Under the pieces are notes generated by a model, which made no database searches, was not told the DNA's origin, and saw only the letters and a program-made list of their open reading frames with translations. Positions 21,801 to 34,124 of a stretch of 64,000 nt of DNA are shown piece after piece. Origin of the DNA: Cylindrotheca closterium (lineage: Eukaryota; Bacillariophyta; Bacillariophyceae; Bacillariales; Bacillariaceae); the NCBI GenBank assembly GCA_933822405.4, contig CAKOGP040000779.1:138291-202290 (forward strand). The letters run 5' to 3'. The position numbers were made by a program, and so were the translations under genes. Numbering within the stretch: the first letter of the stretch is position 1; every line of letters begins with the position of its first letter.

Positions 21801-22125
21801 GAGACAAACAAGAACTGCAAACGAGATAACCTGTTCGCTTGTGATAGAGAGAAGCAGAAGCTGCCATTTCCACAGCCTTGATGTATCCAAAGGAGGCATC
21901 GTGACCCAGCATTTCCACATACAAAAGGCGAACAAGGTATTCCTTGGCTCGCTTTTTATTTTGTAGAGGAGGCGTCTTTCCAGGAGGCGTTGGTTCTAGC
22001 TTTTGCTTAAGAACGGTAACTTCCTTGGCAATAATGCGGTCTTCTTCTTGCTTGGACTTGGATTCTCCAATCGCTTTGAGGACCTCAAAGAACTCGCGAG
22101 AGAGATTCAAGCCACCGGTTGCCAT
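18832..22125 (-). CDS. AP4E: AP-4 adaptor complex subunit epsilon
   Basis: Large subunit of the AP-4 coat adaptor that sorts cargo at the trans-Golgi network. Exons 22125-20867 and 20785-18832, with an 81-nt intron (GTAAGT...TTTCAG), encode 1,070 residues. The first ~600 residues are an adaptin HEAT solenoid with hallmark blocks: SREFFEVLKAIGESKSKQEE near the start, YVEMLGHDASFGYI, KRTGYL, VRKKAI-x-x-LHRFH, and SYDYH-like DYDYHRVPAPWMQIK. The intron falls at TRVC|SVAERYAPNNAWYI, the same conserved stretch as in plant epsilon. A long Ala/Pro-rich hinge (19380-19870 on the plus strand) leads to a C-terminal appendage-like domain of ~120 residues. The epsilon assignment over gamma/alpha adaptin rests on my recollection of the plant protein. 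Confidence 0.9.
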
Positions 22126-22565
22126 GGTTTATATTCTGCCTTGTTTGTAATAAAAGAGAGTAGGCTATTTTGGGGGTATACGATGATAGCAGTAGGTGGA
22201 ACCAAGTAGACTAGATGCTTACAGTAGCATCAGAAGGTGTGCAATGCAAAATTGAAAATGACGAGGCAACGAATTGAAATGATGCGGCAAGCCGACTCCC
22301 ACGAATTGAAAACTTGGTAGAATTTGTACATACAGGGAAAACAATATGGAGAATGGGAGAAACGAGGCAACAGATGAAAGCATTTTCAAAATTGGCAACT
22401 CAGAGCATTCCATCGTTAACTCTGATTGTATAATCTGACATGAGTTTGATCCCCAGTCGCATCAGATTGTAAACTGTTGCTTGACATTGCTATCCAAGCG
22501 GTGAATGTAGGCAGCGTCCGGAAGCTACAGTACTGACCCCTAAAAGTCCAACAGTCGAGGATACC
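22126..22565. other. Intergenic region between AP-4 epsilon and STAND copy B
   Basis: Should contain the AP-4 epsilon promoter and the 3' UTR of STAND copy B. No coding or structural element was recognised. Confidence 0.4.
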
Positions 22566-25500
22566 TCATCCGCCTTTGGAGGAATTCGTCAGCATCTTGA
22601 CCTTCTTGGTCGCTCCCCACTGTTCATAGAACCGAATGGCTTCGTTCAAGAAATGAACCGACTCTTCCAAATCTTTTCGCTCATGACTCAAGAAATCGGC
22701 ATATCGTTCATTGAACAAACCTGCGTGGTGCAAGTATCCCATTCTGGATGCCAGCTCGATGGCTTCCAAGTACAGCTTTTCGGCGCGATCGTAGGATGAT
22801 TTGTTCAAGGCGGCGTGTTCGGCATCCAGTAGTAGATCGTAATGTTCCACGTTCGGATTGCCGGCCTCAAGCCACTTCTTGATGGTTTTGCGAATCTTGC
22901 TGGCATGCGACTTATACTTCCGTCGTTTGGTCTTTCGAGCCATGATATATAAGGCAACTCCACGATGAAATGTTTCAATCATTCCAACACACATGCACGG
23001 ACAAAGCTTGGAAAATGTTTTGGCATGGCGAATAGCTCGATCCGCAGCTTCCTCGGGCTTGAAGAAAACAAGCAATTCTCCCTCGGCGAAATGCACTGTT
23101 CCAACCTGCAACGATTTGCCTTCGTCGTATTCATTTCGAGTGAATATGTGGCCTTCCAACTTGTGGGCATGTGGAGAATTTGATCTCATGTTCAGAACCA
23201 TCTGCCAAAAAACTTTGACGATGACAAGTTGCTCATACTTTGAGAGTTCCTCCATTTGGGACTGAATCAACGGTAACTCCTTCATGATATCACTTAGAGG
23301 CCTTCCAATCATGTAGGGTATCCAAATGTGACTATTTTTTTCAGAGCGGACCGTACTGCAAGTCAGTATCATGGGGGATGCAAATCGAGAAAGAATCCTA
23401 CTGGGAGACTTACCGAGAAATCAATGTCCACATCGCATGTGTTGGATCGCCGACTCTCATGGAGGAAGCATATCCCTCAGATAGGGGTTTCAGCACAGCC
23501 TCCAATCTTAGCTTCCAAGCGAGCGGAAAGGAATAAGCAGTAAAGACTGTGGCACCTTCACGGTATTTTCCAGCAATCTTTTGTATTGCGAGCCCTCTTT
23601 CAGCAATCTCATATCCTGTTTCGAAATCCCCATGGACATGCGCAGCCATCAAACCCAACCCTGCAAAACCGGGCCCAGAGTCGGGAGCTATACCATGGTC
23701 CAATGTCATTTGTACAAGCCTACACACACACAAAATGTGCAGAATAGTTTCCTTTGTTTGATAGGTGGAGAAGCACATATTCCCAAGCAGCAGAATGCAC
23801 ATCTTGTGTTTTTGGTCAGTGGCAAGACTGAAGGTTTTATGCAAGTCCTTTGCCGCAGGCGCGGTCTTTACTCGTTGGACTGTGATCTTCAACGCAGCAA
23901 TTGCTTGAACCGTCAACATTCTTCTGCTCCGAACAAGAGGATGTCCCATCTCCCTCAGAAGTTCCAGTCCCACTTCAATGGACTGACGGAAATTTGAATC
24001 CACGACTGAGAGCTTTCGTACAGATGCAATCTTCAACGGAATCTTTTCCACTGTGCTATAATCGTCTCGGCTCAGAATCTCCTTGCTGTACATTTCAGCC
24101 TGCTCACCATTACCCAATGCCAGCTCCATCTCTGCACCAATCGTATAAAGTTTGAGTGTCAAGACACGATTTGTCGACATGGTGCCTTCTTGCAAAAGCT
24201 CGATTCCTTTGGCCGCATAATTGGCTGCGCTTTGAATGGCGAAGACCCCCTTCGCTTTCTCTGCAGCTCGCAGGTTCAATCTGGCAAACTCGGGGCGCTT
24301 ATTGACGTTTCCACTGTTAATAATGTCCGCAACGTTGAATAGTTCTTCTTCCAAGGTTTTCTCATCCAAGCAATAGTATAATGACGATCCAACATCCAGC
24401 TGAAAAGCGGCCTTGGATCTCAGCTTCAATAGCAAAGCCGCCTCTTGTACTTTGTCGTGGACCCATCTGTAGTGGTTGGAATCATACTTTTCGATGAAGA
24501 AATTTTCTTCTGCCGTGGCAATCAGCGTCTCAAAAGGTTCCAGTGACTCTTGATTATTGATAATGCTCGACTTCTTCCAAACCAGTTCTAATGTTGGCAA
24601 ACTGAAGGATGATCCAATGCAGGCTGCATATTGCAGCAGACGTTGAACTTGACTGGGCATTTTTTGAATCTTTCGTTGCAATAGCACTACAACATTGGCA
24701 GTAGACATTGTTACCTCTTTAATCTGAGAAAGATCCCACATCCAATTGTGGCCTTCGGCATCGAACGTCAACAATCCTTCAAACTTCAACATTTTCAGGA
24801 ACTCGAGAACGAAATATGGATTGCCCATCGTTCTCTTTACGCATAGTGTTGCAAGACGTTTGGTTTTGGCATCATGGTCTGCTCGCATTCGCGATTGGAT
24901 AAGACCAAAAATGTCATCGGCAGTGAACGCATCCATTTTCAATTCTGTCATGTTGAAAGAACATGTGTTTCGCTTCCTTTTCAGTGCGAGGATCTTGTTG
25001 CTTAGAACACTGTTCTCGTCGACCTTGTCTGATCGGTAGCACCCAATAACCATGAGTGGGTTTGGATTTTGTGTATCTGTAATCAAATAATCCAGAATTT
25101 GTAATGAAGAAATGTCGGACCACTGCAAGTCATCAAGGACCAGTACCAAGGGTGAGAAAACAGCACTGAAAACTCGAGTCAAGGCACGGAAGGCGAAACG
25201 CAGACGTTCCTGTCCACTCTCAAGACTGTGATCTTCGGTATCTGAAATGGCTGATGTGGGATACTCTTTGATGATGTATTTGAGTTGCGGTATAAGATCA
25301 ATCAGCTCCTCCACATCGTTTCCAAAAGTTTCCAGGATTTCTGCTTCAATCTTCTTGACATCATCGGGCATTTGTCCAATTCTCTCACATATTACGCCAA
25401 AAGCCTTGGCGACGCCAGAATATGGCTTATCGCTTGTAGTTTGGTCGAACTTTCCAACCACGAACATTCCAGAAGTATATCTCAAAACATCAGACTCTAA

Positions 25501-25965
25501 CGTATTCGCGACAGCAGACTTCCCCGATCCTGATAACCCCTTGAGAAATACCAGTTCCTTTTTGCTAGATTCTTCAACTTCCTTCGTTTCTTCATTGTTG
25601 ATTTCAGGTGAGCCGCCCAGCATCCGATTCAAGCAGGTTTTCAGGCAAGATATTTGATACTCTCGGTTGATTAACCCAATAGATTCAAACTCCAATTTCC
25701 GAATCTCCTCTTCCGGTATTATTTCATCTGCTATAAGATGCGGTTCAGAATGCTTGAGCTTTCGAAGTTCAGATGTCTTCATTTCGGCCATGAGCGCTCC
25801 AGACGATAATTCCCGGCTGTTGTTTTTCACAATCCATGCATCTGCAGATTCCGATAACAATGCATCGCTATCAGCAAATCTTGAATGATCATCAAGTTTA
25901 TCATTTGTGTCAACTATGATTTCTGATATTCTTTCCCCAATACCACTGTCGTTGCATAGATCCAT
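22566..25965 (-). CDS. STAND-type AAA_16 ATPase, copy B
   Basis: Two exons with the donor GTAAGT at 23413. The first AG downstream (CAG, intron 23356-23413, 58 nt) gives 1,113 residues. A second in-frame choice (TAG, intron 23332-23413, 82 nt) gives 1,105 residues and removes an 8-residue insertion absent from all other copies. Order: acidic disordered leader, the family motif ALMAEMKTSELRKLKH (57-72), a FESIGLINRE entry block, Walker A GLSGSGKS (143-150), GKFDQTTSDKPYSG, Walker B LVLDDLQW, a GCYRSDKVDENS block, MGNPYFVLEFLKML, RWVHDKVQEAALLL. Then comes a TPR-like helical half containing FHRGVALYIMARKTKRRK and LHHAGLFNERYADFL. As in copy A, no kinase or histidine-kinase domain is present. 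It is close in sequence to copy E. Confidence 0.9.
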
Positions 25966-26404
25966 TTTCGTACTGTTTCGGTTCCCTTGGTGTCATGAAT
26001 AGAAGAATAAATTCTTTCGGACAATAGTGGTAGTCAAAGTATTGAATCGTTTAATTACAGCTGCGGTACTGCACCGCCGTCAGACGCTGCGGATGTTGAC
26101 GATAATAATGAGCATATTCCAGCACCTTACAGTACTGCATATTTCCATACGGTACCAGGTACAGTACCGGTAGGTATGCACTTTCTGTGAATACTGTGAA
26201 AGGCCTATGTCAGTACGTGTACAAATTTCACAAAACACTTCTGTGCGATACGCGCGTTGCTCCTAGACACAAAAGGGGGAGTGGTACCTCCTGTACCGGT
26301 AGGCTGAAAGTAGATGAAAGAGTTATTGATCCCAACTTTAAAAATTGTCTCCCAAGATTTGGAGAGACAGACGCCAAAACATTTCGAACTCTGCCATTCC
26401 AAAT
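25966..26404. promoter_or_regulatory. Intergenic region between STAND copies B and C
   Basis: Contains the upstream region of copy B and the 3' flank of copy C. Two TACCGGTA octamers lie at 26165-26172 and 26294-26301 among GTACC/GGTAC-rich sequence. The part next to copy C (26300-26404) is related to the 3' flank of copy D. Confidence 0.45.
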
Positions 26405-29400
26405 TTACAACGCAAGAGATCGTTCCAATTTGCTTTGTAACATCTTGATCTTCCTATTTGCCCCCCATTGCTTGTACAGCCGAATGGCTTCATCCAAATA
26501 ATGCGAAGCTCTTTCCGCATCATCAACTTCGTTTAGCAAGAAATCAGCATACCTCTCATTGAAGAGGGCAGCATGGTGAAGATACTCCATTCGGGAGGCC
26601 AGCAAGATTGCTTCCTCATACAGTTTCTCTGCACTTGCATATGCTCCATTTAAAGCCGCGTGTTCTGCGTCCAGCAGCAGACTAAAGTGCTCGACATTCG
26701 GGTTTCCTGCCCGCAGCCACTTCTTGATTGTTTTGCGGGTTTTGCTTGCATGATTCTTGTACTTGCGTTGCTTGGTCTTTCGAGCCATGATGTACAAAGC
26801 AACACCACGATGGAATGTTTCAATCATCACTAAGCAAAGACTCGGCGCCAACTTTGAGAACTTGTTTCCAACAGCGATCGCCCTATCGGCAGCTTCCTCT
26901 GGCTCGAAGAATAGAAGCAATTCGCCTTCTCCAAAGTGCACCATATTGCCTCCTATTCGTTCCCAATCGTCAACTTCATTTCGGCTGAAAGTATGGCCCT
27001 CCAGCTTGTGCGAATTTGAAAAGCTGGAAGTAAGATTAACCATCATTTGCCACAAGATTTTCAAGAAGAGTAGAGGTCCCGGCTGTACAAGTACGATAGA
27101 AACAAACATGAAAATAATGAGAAACAGGTCGATCCAAATCAACAAGCTTTCAATCAAGAAAGAGGGTATACCTGCGACAATTCTTCCATCTGGGATTGTA
27201 GCAAAGGGAATTGCTTCAAAATAAGACGGAGCGGCTTTCCCATCATATACGGCAACCAGACATGGTGGGCGCTCAAGCACCAACATGAGAAGGTGGAGTC
27301 GCCCATTCTGGTAGCGGAAACATATCCATCATAATGTGGCTTCAATAAAGCTTGCAGTGGTCTCTTCCAGCATAAAACGAATGAATATGACATGTACACA
27401 CATGCTCCTTCACGAGCTGGGTGTAACTTCTGCATTGCTAGTCCCATTTCAGCAAACTTTGCAGCTGTTTCAAAGTCTCCTTGAAAAGTCACAACCAACA
27501 ACCCCAGACTAGCAAAAATGGCGCCACATTCTGGTCCAATTCCGTGATCGAGAGTTATCTGTACACACCTGCAGATACCAACAACATACAGTAGATACTT
27601 TCTGCTATGATATGATGAATAGTTCACTAGCCCAATGAGTCGCATCCACAATAGGTGTTTTTGATCCGTCATCTTGTCCATGGAATAATCCGTTTCCTTG
27701 AACATTTTCGTATTCTTGGCCCTTCTGATAGTTCTCTTTAGCTCCACCAATGCCTGTAAAGATGTCGTACTCCTACTCCAAATCAACCTGTAGTCAAGTT
27801 CTTTGAGCCGTGCCAGACAACGTTCGATTGTCTGATCATACTTGAAATCGACTATAAGTTCCTTCCGGATTGAAAGAACCTTGAAAGGCATTTTATCCAT
27901 TGCTGAGTACTGGGGTCGCTTTAAGATCTCCTCTGCATATCGATCTGCTTTCTTGACATTTCCCAACGCAATCTCCATCTCTGCACCTATCGTATATAGC
28001 TGTAGCGTCAAGATATGATTGGATAGTACCTGTCCCTCTTGCAATAGCTCGATTCCTTTTGCCGCGTAGTTTGCAGCACTTTGTACGGCGAAAATTCCCT
28101 TTGCCTTTTCCGCAGCTCGAAAGTTCAGTCGAGCAAACTCGGGGCGCTTCTTGATGTTTCCGCTATTGATGATATCCGTTACATTGAACAGCTCCTCTTC
28201 GAGACTCTTCTCGTCCAAGCAATAGTACAGTGATGATCCAATGTCAAGTTGAAAGGCCGCCATGGGTTTATTGGAAAGTAGCAATGACGCCTCTTGTACT
28301 TTATCATGGACCCATCTGTAGTGCTTGGGACCACACTTTTCGATGAAACGATTTTCTTCGGCCGTGGCAAGCAGCTGCTCCAGGGGCTCAGATAATACGC
28401 CGCGATCAAGGATATTTGATTTCTTCCAGATTAGCTGAAGTGTTGGAAGGCTGAAGGAAGAGCCAATGCACGCTGCATATTGCAAAAGTCGCTGAACCCG
28501 CTTTGGCATTTTCTGTATTTGGGACTGTAACAGAACAACAACATTGGCAGTGGACATTGTCACTTCTTCGATCTGCGCAAGATCCCATGTCCACGTCTCA
28601 GAATCACCATCGTACACCAACAAACCTTCATTCTTCAGCATTTTGAGGAACTCCAAGACAAAGTGCGGATTACCCATAGTTCGTTTTTCACAGAGTGCTG
28701 CAAGGCCATCGATGATAGTTTCGTCACCTGCTGATATTTGAGACTTGATCAAGTCACTGATATCGTCTGCGCTAAAGGCCTCAACTTTTAATTCCGTAAT
28801 GTTGAAAGAGCACCTGTTGGTCTTTTCACGGAGAGCATGGATCTTGTTTACAAGTATGCTATTTTCATCGACCTCGTCAGATCGATAGCACCCAATGACC
28901 ATCAGAGGATTTCTATTTTGCGCATCAGTGACGAGGCAGTCCAAAATTAGGAGGGAAGAAATGTCAGCCCATTGCAGGTCATCCAAGACCAACACCATGG
29001 GCGAGAATTCAGCACTCAAGGCTCGTGTCAATGCACGGAATGCAAATCGAAGACTGTCAAGTCCATTCATGATATCGTGATCAGCAGTGTCGGTGGAAAA
29101 GGTCGTCGTGGCATAGTCCTGCATGATGTATTTCAGCTCCGGAATGAGGTGCATCAGAACTTCAACCGTTGTTCCAAATTCTTCAGATATCTTTGTGGCA
29201 ACCCTTTTGACAACAGCGTCCGGCATTTGATCAATCTTTTCACAAATCATACCGAATGCTTTGGCGATGCCCGAGTATGGCTTATCACTTGCAGTTTGGT
29301 CGAATTTTCCTTGTACAAAGATTCCGTGCTCCAGTGCTTCCACATCTTGCTCCAGTGTCTGCGCCACGGTACTTTTCCCGACTCCGCTCAATCCGGAGAG

Positions 29401-29718
29401 AAAGACAACTTCTTTACTGCAGGTCTCGGATTTTTGTTCGCCGTCTCCGTCATCAATTGGGTGTCCCAACATGCGCCTGAAACGGGATTTCAGCATAGAT
29501 ACTTCACGTTCTCTTCTGATTAGTCCAGTGAATTCAAACTCCAATTTTCTCTTTCTTTTGCCCGAAGGCGACACTATCAGTTTTTGTTGTTTATGCTTGG
29601 ATTGTCTGATTTCAGAGGTCTTCATATTTTTCATCAGGTCTGCCCCTGAACGAATTGCCACCGGTTCCGGCTTGACCAACCAAGCATCGGCAACTTCCGA
29701 CAGCAAGGCTTCGTCTTC
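26405..29718 (-). CDS. STAND-type AAA_16 ATPase, copy C (5' end lost in assembly gap)
   Basis: Exons >29718-27172 and 27082-26405, with an 89-nt intron (GTATAC...TACAG), give 1,074 visible residues. The frame runs into the N gap at an EDEALLSEVADAWLVK segment. In copy D that segment begins at residue 39, so about 38 residues and the start codon are hidden. Downstream are LMKNMKTSEIRQSKHK, FTGLIRREREV, Walker A GLSGVGKST, GKFDQTASDKPYSG, LVLDDLQWADISS, GCYRSDEVDENS, MGNPHFVLEFLKML, RWVHDKVQEASLLL and the helical C-terminal half. It is nearly identical to copy D over its whole length, in inverted orientation. It appears intact rather than a pseudogene. Confidence 0.9.
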
Positions 29719-30285
29719 NNNNNNNNNNNNNNNNNNNNNNNNNNNNNNNNNNNNNNNNNNNNNNNNNNNNNNNNNNNNNNNNNNNNNNNNNNNNNNNNNN
29801 NNNNNNNNNNNNNNNNNNNNNNNNNNNNNNNNNNNNNNNNNNNNNNNNNNNNNNNNNNNNNNNNNNNNNNNNNNNNNNNNNNNNNNNNNNNNNNNNNNNN
29901 NNNNNNNNNNNNNNNNNNNNNNNNNNNNNNNNNNNNNNNNNNNNNNNNNNNNNNNNNNNNNNNNNNNNNNNNNNNNNNNNNNNNNNNNNNNNNNNNNNNN
30001 NNNNNNNNNNNNNNNNNNNNNNNNNNNNNNNNNNNNNNNNNNNNNNNNNNNNNNNNNNNNNNNNNNNNNNNNNNNNNNNNNNNNNNNNNNNNNNNNNNNN
30101 NNNNNNNNNNNNNNNNNNNNNNNNNNNNNNNNNNNNNNNNNNNNNNNNNNNNNNNNNNNNNNNNNNNNNNNNNNNNNNNNNNNNNNNNNNNNNNNNNNNN
30201 NNNNNNNNNNNNNNNNNNNNNNNNNNNNNNNNNNNNNNNNNNNNNNNNNNNNNNNNNNNNNNNNNNNNNNNNNNNNNNNNNNNNN
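29719..30285. other. Assembly gap (567 N)
   Basis: Run of undetermined bases. It hides the start and promoter of STAND copy C and probably part of the promoter of the divergent LRR-ankyrin gene. The length may be an estimate. Its position in an inverted duplication suggests assembly difficulty. Confidence 0.99.
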
Positions 30286-30476
30286 GGAAAGTACGTTTGA
30301 ACTGCAACCGCTGCTAAGAGCCATCTGCCCATTTCTGAACGAAATTTTTAAAAACCAAAACTGCATGCACAAAAACAAGGAGAGGAAAACAGAAACAGAA
30401 AATCACAGAAACGAAGCATTTCCAAGATACAATCGCCTCGGTTTCAAGATCAAATTCATAGCATACAATCAAGACT

Positions 30477-31826
30477 ATGATGAATGCAAGCGCACGACCA
30501 GAATACCTGATCCTCGAGCCTGGCCCAAGGAAACACACCAAAGTGGTGCGTTCGGTATCCAAGAACGACGACATCATCCCCAGGTTTGCATTTCAACATG
30601 TCTTTTGCGAGGATCGGACCGATTTATTCATTAGAGAAGGAATCTCAACCATTGAGAAGGGTGCCTTCTCCAAGGGAAGGTCTCTTGGTAACGTGCATTG
30701 CCCCAATTCATTACAAGTAATACAAAAGGACAGCTTTGCGGGCTGCATGCTGCATATGCAAAGCATCGAGCTTCCGCCACATCCCATCTCATTTGGCAAT
30801 ACAGTATTCTCAGGATGCATCAAGCTGCGGAATGTGGCCATTCATAAAGGCAGTCGACTGGGTCGGGGGGTATTCAAAGGTTGCCACAATCTGGAAAAGA
30901 TCTTTTCCTCTTCCGAAGAAATGGTCTCGGCGCTGACAGACCGTTTTGAGAAGTTGCCACTCCACCAATTATGCTACTCCCACTCGTTCTCCTCCTTGAA
31001 AGAGACAATTCAACAAATGGAACAAGCCATGATATCGTGTACTGAGGTTGCCACTAGTCAGCAAGATTGCTTAGGAATGACGCCTCTCCACATCTTGTCC
31101 CACTCCACTGTTCAACACATTTCACTTTACGAACTACTACTACAACGAGATCCATCAGGTCTTGTGGTGCCGGACAAATGGGGCAGCTTGCCGATTCACT
31201 ACGCCCTTGAAAACCGGGCACCTCCCGAGATCATTCGGTACCTCCTGCGAGTACATCGCCGTCTCAACCAACCAGTGGACTATCGATACTTTTTGCTGGT
31301 GCACGGGGCTGACTTTTTTGAGACTACCACAATGGAAACCGTCCAAATCATTTTGGAATCAGAGACAATCGAAGAAATCGACTGGTCACTCTGGATTCAC
31401 AGTTCCAATTGCTCGGCATCGATTGGCATCTTTCGAGATGTCGTCATGAGGAGCCTTCAGACAAGACTGGATAATCTGGAATCCAACCAGTGGAAAGAAG
31501 AGATTGTCGAAAAGATCAAGAACATTCCAAAAGACTGTTTGCAAATGGCACCTTGGTCTTCTACACCATACTCCCAGTATCAACCCCTATCGACTACTAT
31601 TTTGTCTTCTGGAATTGAGCCAGTCGACCAAATCGTATCCAAACTTTCTTTGTATGAAAAAAAGACAGTGTCGCACTTGCTGGAGTTGGCGGCTTGGAAG
31701 CTCAAGGTTGACACTGAAACGACTTCAGGCAACATGCCAGCAGAAGAAGAATCCCTTCGACAGAATTGCCTGGTCCATTGTGGATCAGACTGTATCATTT
31801 CAAATGTTTTGGCATCATCATTTTAA
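30477..31826 (+). CDS. BspA-type LRR plus ankyrin-like protein, copy 1
   Basis: Protein of 449 residues, single exon; ATG codons are in tandem at 30477 and 30480. Residues ~50-145 are leucine-rich repeats of the BspA (LRR_5) type, with repeating I-x-x-x-AF-x-x-C/G-x-x-L-x-x-V/I units such as GAFSKGRSLGNV and VFKGCHNLEKI. Residues ~195-270 look like ankyrin repeats: CLGMTPLHIL, then KWGSLPIHYALEN. The C-terminal part is helical with no recognised motif. There is no signal peptide or membrane helix, so it is probably intracellular, acting by protein binding. It is a tandem paralogue of 32451-33854 and is divergent from STAND copy C across the gap. Confidence 0.88.
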   Translation: MMNASARPEYLILEPGPRKHTKVVRSVSKNDDIIPRFAFQHVFCEDRTDLFIREGISTIEKGAFSKGRSLGNVHCPNSLQVIQKDSFAGCMLHMQSIELPPHPISFGNTVFSGCIKLRNVAIHKGSRLGRGVFKGCHNLEKIFSSSEEMVSALTDRFEKLPLHQLCYSHSFSSLKETIQQMEQAMISCTEVATSQQDCLGMTPLHILSHSTVQHISLYELLLQRDPSGLVVPDKWGSLPIHYALENRAPPEIIRYLLRVHRRLNQPVDYRYFLLVHGADFFETTTMETVQIILESETIEEIDWSLWIHSSNCSASIGIFRDVVMRSLQTRLDNLESNQWKEEIVEKIKNIPKDCLQMAPWSSTPYSQYQPLSTTILSSGIEPVDQIVSKLSLYEKKTVSHLLELAAWKLKVDTETTSGNMPAEEESLRQNCLVHCGSDCIISNVLASSF

Positions 31827-32450
31827 TAAAGATGTGATTGGTTGATTCCTTCTACGGTATCACGGTGGTTGGAGGAGCATTCAATATTGAATATACAGCG
31901 CAGTATGGGCGGGTTCTGCCTTTCCATGATGGAACCAATTGAAATCTTCACGACAAAAACTAGGACTACAGTAGTCCTACAATAAAAATAGAATAGAAAA
32001 ATAGCTGCATTCTTTCACATTCTGTATCATGTGAGACCCATCTACAATAAATAAACGTGTACTTAGAGCATGCTTTGGAGCTGAGACGCTTTTGTGTCTT
32101 GTGTCCATACATGATGACTCTCCACATATATAATAATATGACGTGTCACGAATATCGGAGATACTGAAATAGAAATACTTTCCTGGCAAAGACCATTTTT
32201 TCGCTGGAGGACAAATTGGTGGGGATTTTGGTTCTCATCGAACGATGTGGAATAGCCGGACTGGCTATTTTATTATTGGTGTTCACTGAAATTCAACTTG
32301 TCGGACAAACTCTTGATGCACCAAAAGACCTCTCCAAAAACTGAAAAGTTGTTGTGTTGTTGCACTTTCAAACGAAAGAGAACCGCGTCATGTGTCAGTA
32401 CCACATAATCTAAACTGAGGTCAATCCAGACACAAAACACAACAGCAACG
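31827..32450. other. Intergenic region between the two LRR-ankyrin genes
   Basis: 624 nt holding the 3' UTR of copy 1 and the promoter of copy 2. It is AT-rich; no other gene was recognised. Confidence 0.4.
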
Positions 32451-33854
32451 ATGCACAATAATACTTCCTTGAATGACACCATGAGTAGCTCATCCACCCC
32501 TCTTGTTTACAACGGCCAAAAGACGCTTTCACCTGGAAGTTCCAATGTCACAATCAACACTCCAGTCGTCCCGGATCGGCGCTTTCAACACTACTTTGTG
32601 GAGCAAGTCGGTAAACTCCACTTGGAAGAAGGCGTCGAGGAAATTGGTGAAGACGCTTTTTCCATGTGTTGGACACTTGGAAATGTTCGAATGCCCTTGT
32701 CTTTAAGCAAAGTCCAAAAGAATGCCTTTGCACACTGCATGTTGCATCTCCGAAGCGTGGAACTCCCTCCCAAACGCATTCAAATTGGCGACCGGGCCTT
32801 TCAAGGATGTGTAAGACTGCGAAACGTCGCTCTCCAAAAGGATGATCCTTCGGCAAAGAATCTTGGAAAACATTTGTTCAAGGGATGTCACAACCTTGCG
32901 GTTCTCTTTCAAGATTCCAAATCAATGGTTCAAGCTCTGACGACACGATTTGATGGTTTGCCTTTACATGAGGTTAGCTACTATCAATCCTATTACTCGA
33001 CCAACGAATGCTTGCAAAAGCTAGAAACAGCGACCGCGGAATCATCATCGGATAGTAGCAAACGACGACGACGACAAGATTGCCTTGGAATGACTCCACT
33101 GCATATTTTGACCTTTTCCAAGACGGCACAACGTCTGGAGCTATACCAATGGTGTGTCGAAAACTGCCTAGACGACTTGGTGACCAAAGACGAATGGGGA
33201 AGCTTGCCGATACATTATGCGTTGGAGAATAATCTACCGCTGCCCATTGTCGAATTCCTGTTGGAGCAACACCAGAAGTACCATCCAAACCAACCCATGT
33301 TCTTTGATCAGTTTCTATTGAACCAAGGTGTCGGCTTTTTGCAAGCAGCATCCTTGCCACTGGTGCAGTTGGTCTTGGGGTTCCATGAGAAGCACTGTCT
33401 GGAGCCCTTGGATTGGGATCGGTTGCTGCACGATGCCATTTCCATGTCCTCTTTGGATGTATTTCGATGCGTGGTTCAAAGGAGCATTTCACCGCGTGTC
33501 AAGGCCTTGGAGTGGCAACCATGGAGGGATGACATTGAACTAAACATAAATGCCATTTCCAACGAGAGTCTTCAGGGTGAATGCTGGACGCCCATGCAAC
33601 AAGTGCCTCCTTCAGGGATTGATGTTGTGGAAAAGATACAATCTAAATTGGCTACATATGAACGAAGGACAAATATGATGTTGTTGGAATTAATTTGCTG
33701 GAAGTGTCGAACAATGGCCGCTACGACCACCCCAATGAATGAGCAAAACTGCGAGGAGAAGAAGAATAGCGACTATGAGGATATTCGAACCAACAGTCGA
33801 ATTCACAGCGGTGCCGAGTACATTGTCCCCCTTGTCCTTTCCTTTCTTCAATAG
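32451..33854 (+). CDS. BspA-type LRR plus ankyrin-like protein, copy 2
   Basis: Protein of 467 residues, single exon, same layout as its upstream tandem copy. After a Ser/Thr-rich leader comes an LRR_5 block (~45-150) with DAFSMCWTLGNV, NAFAHCMLHLRSVELP and LFKGCHNL. Then comes a linker with an Arg-rich patch (KRRRR), ankyrin-like repeats (CLGMTPLHIL and EWGSLPIHYALEN), and a helical C-terminus that aligns with copy 1 to the final residues. It lies 270 nt upstream of STAND copy D on the same strand. A protein-protein interaction role is likely; the partner is unknown. Confidence 0.88.
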   Translation: MHNNTSLNDTMSSSSTPLVYNGQKTLSPGSSNVTINTPVVPDRRFQHYFVEQVGKLHLEEGVEEIGEDAFSMCWTLGNVRMPLSLSKVQKNAFAHCMLHLRSVELPPKRIQIGDRAFQGCVRLRNVALQKDDPSAKNLGKHLFKGCHNLAVLFQDSKSMVQALTTRFDGLPLHEVSYYQSYYSTNECLQKLETATAESSSDSSKRRRRQDCLGMTPLHILTFSKTAQRLELYQWCVENCLDDLVTKDEWGSLPIHYALENNLPLPIVEFLLEQHQKYHPNQPMFFDQFLLNQGVGFLQAASLPLVQLVLGFHEKHCLEPLDWDRLLHDAISMSSLDVFRCVVQRSISPRVKALEWQPWRDDIELNINAISNESLQGECWTPMQQVPPSGIDVVEKIQSKLATYERRTNMMLLELICWKCRTMAATTTPMNEQNCEEKKNSDYEDIRTNSRIHSGAEYIVPLVLSFLQ

Positions 33855-34124
33855 CAAAGAAGAAATGCAGTACACAAACATAGAGCGCTATTATATTATA
33901 TAATATCACTTTGGTTATTTATAAAGTACCAGGTACTCGTACAGTAGCTGAGTTTAATACCTTCAAATTTGGACTGGCATAGGCCTTTTTTACAGTCTTT
34001 GCGAAACAGAAACACTCATAAAATAATATTGCATGCAGGCTCTCTCTCTCTTGTGCGAAGTGTTGGTTTTATTCCATCTCGATGAAGATGATGTGGTGGA
34101 AATTAGTCCAATACTACCATAACA

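Noticed and set aside
29719..30378. Apparent start of STAND copy C at 30378
   Set aside because: The leader right of the gap has no similarity to copy D, and the real start should lie about 38 codons inside the gap.
29261..30634. Long open frames on both strands across the N run
   Set aside because: They exist only because N codons carry no stops; the flanking sequence on the plus strand is antisense to STAND copy C.
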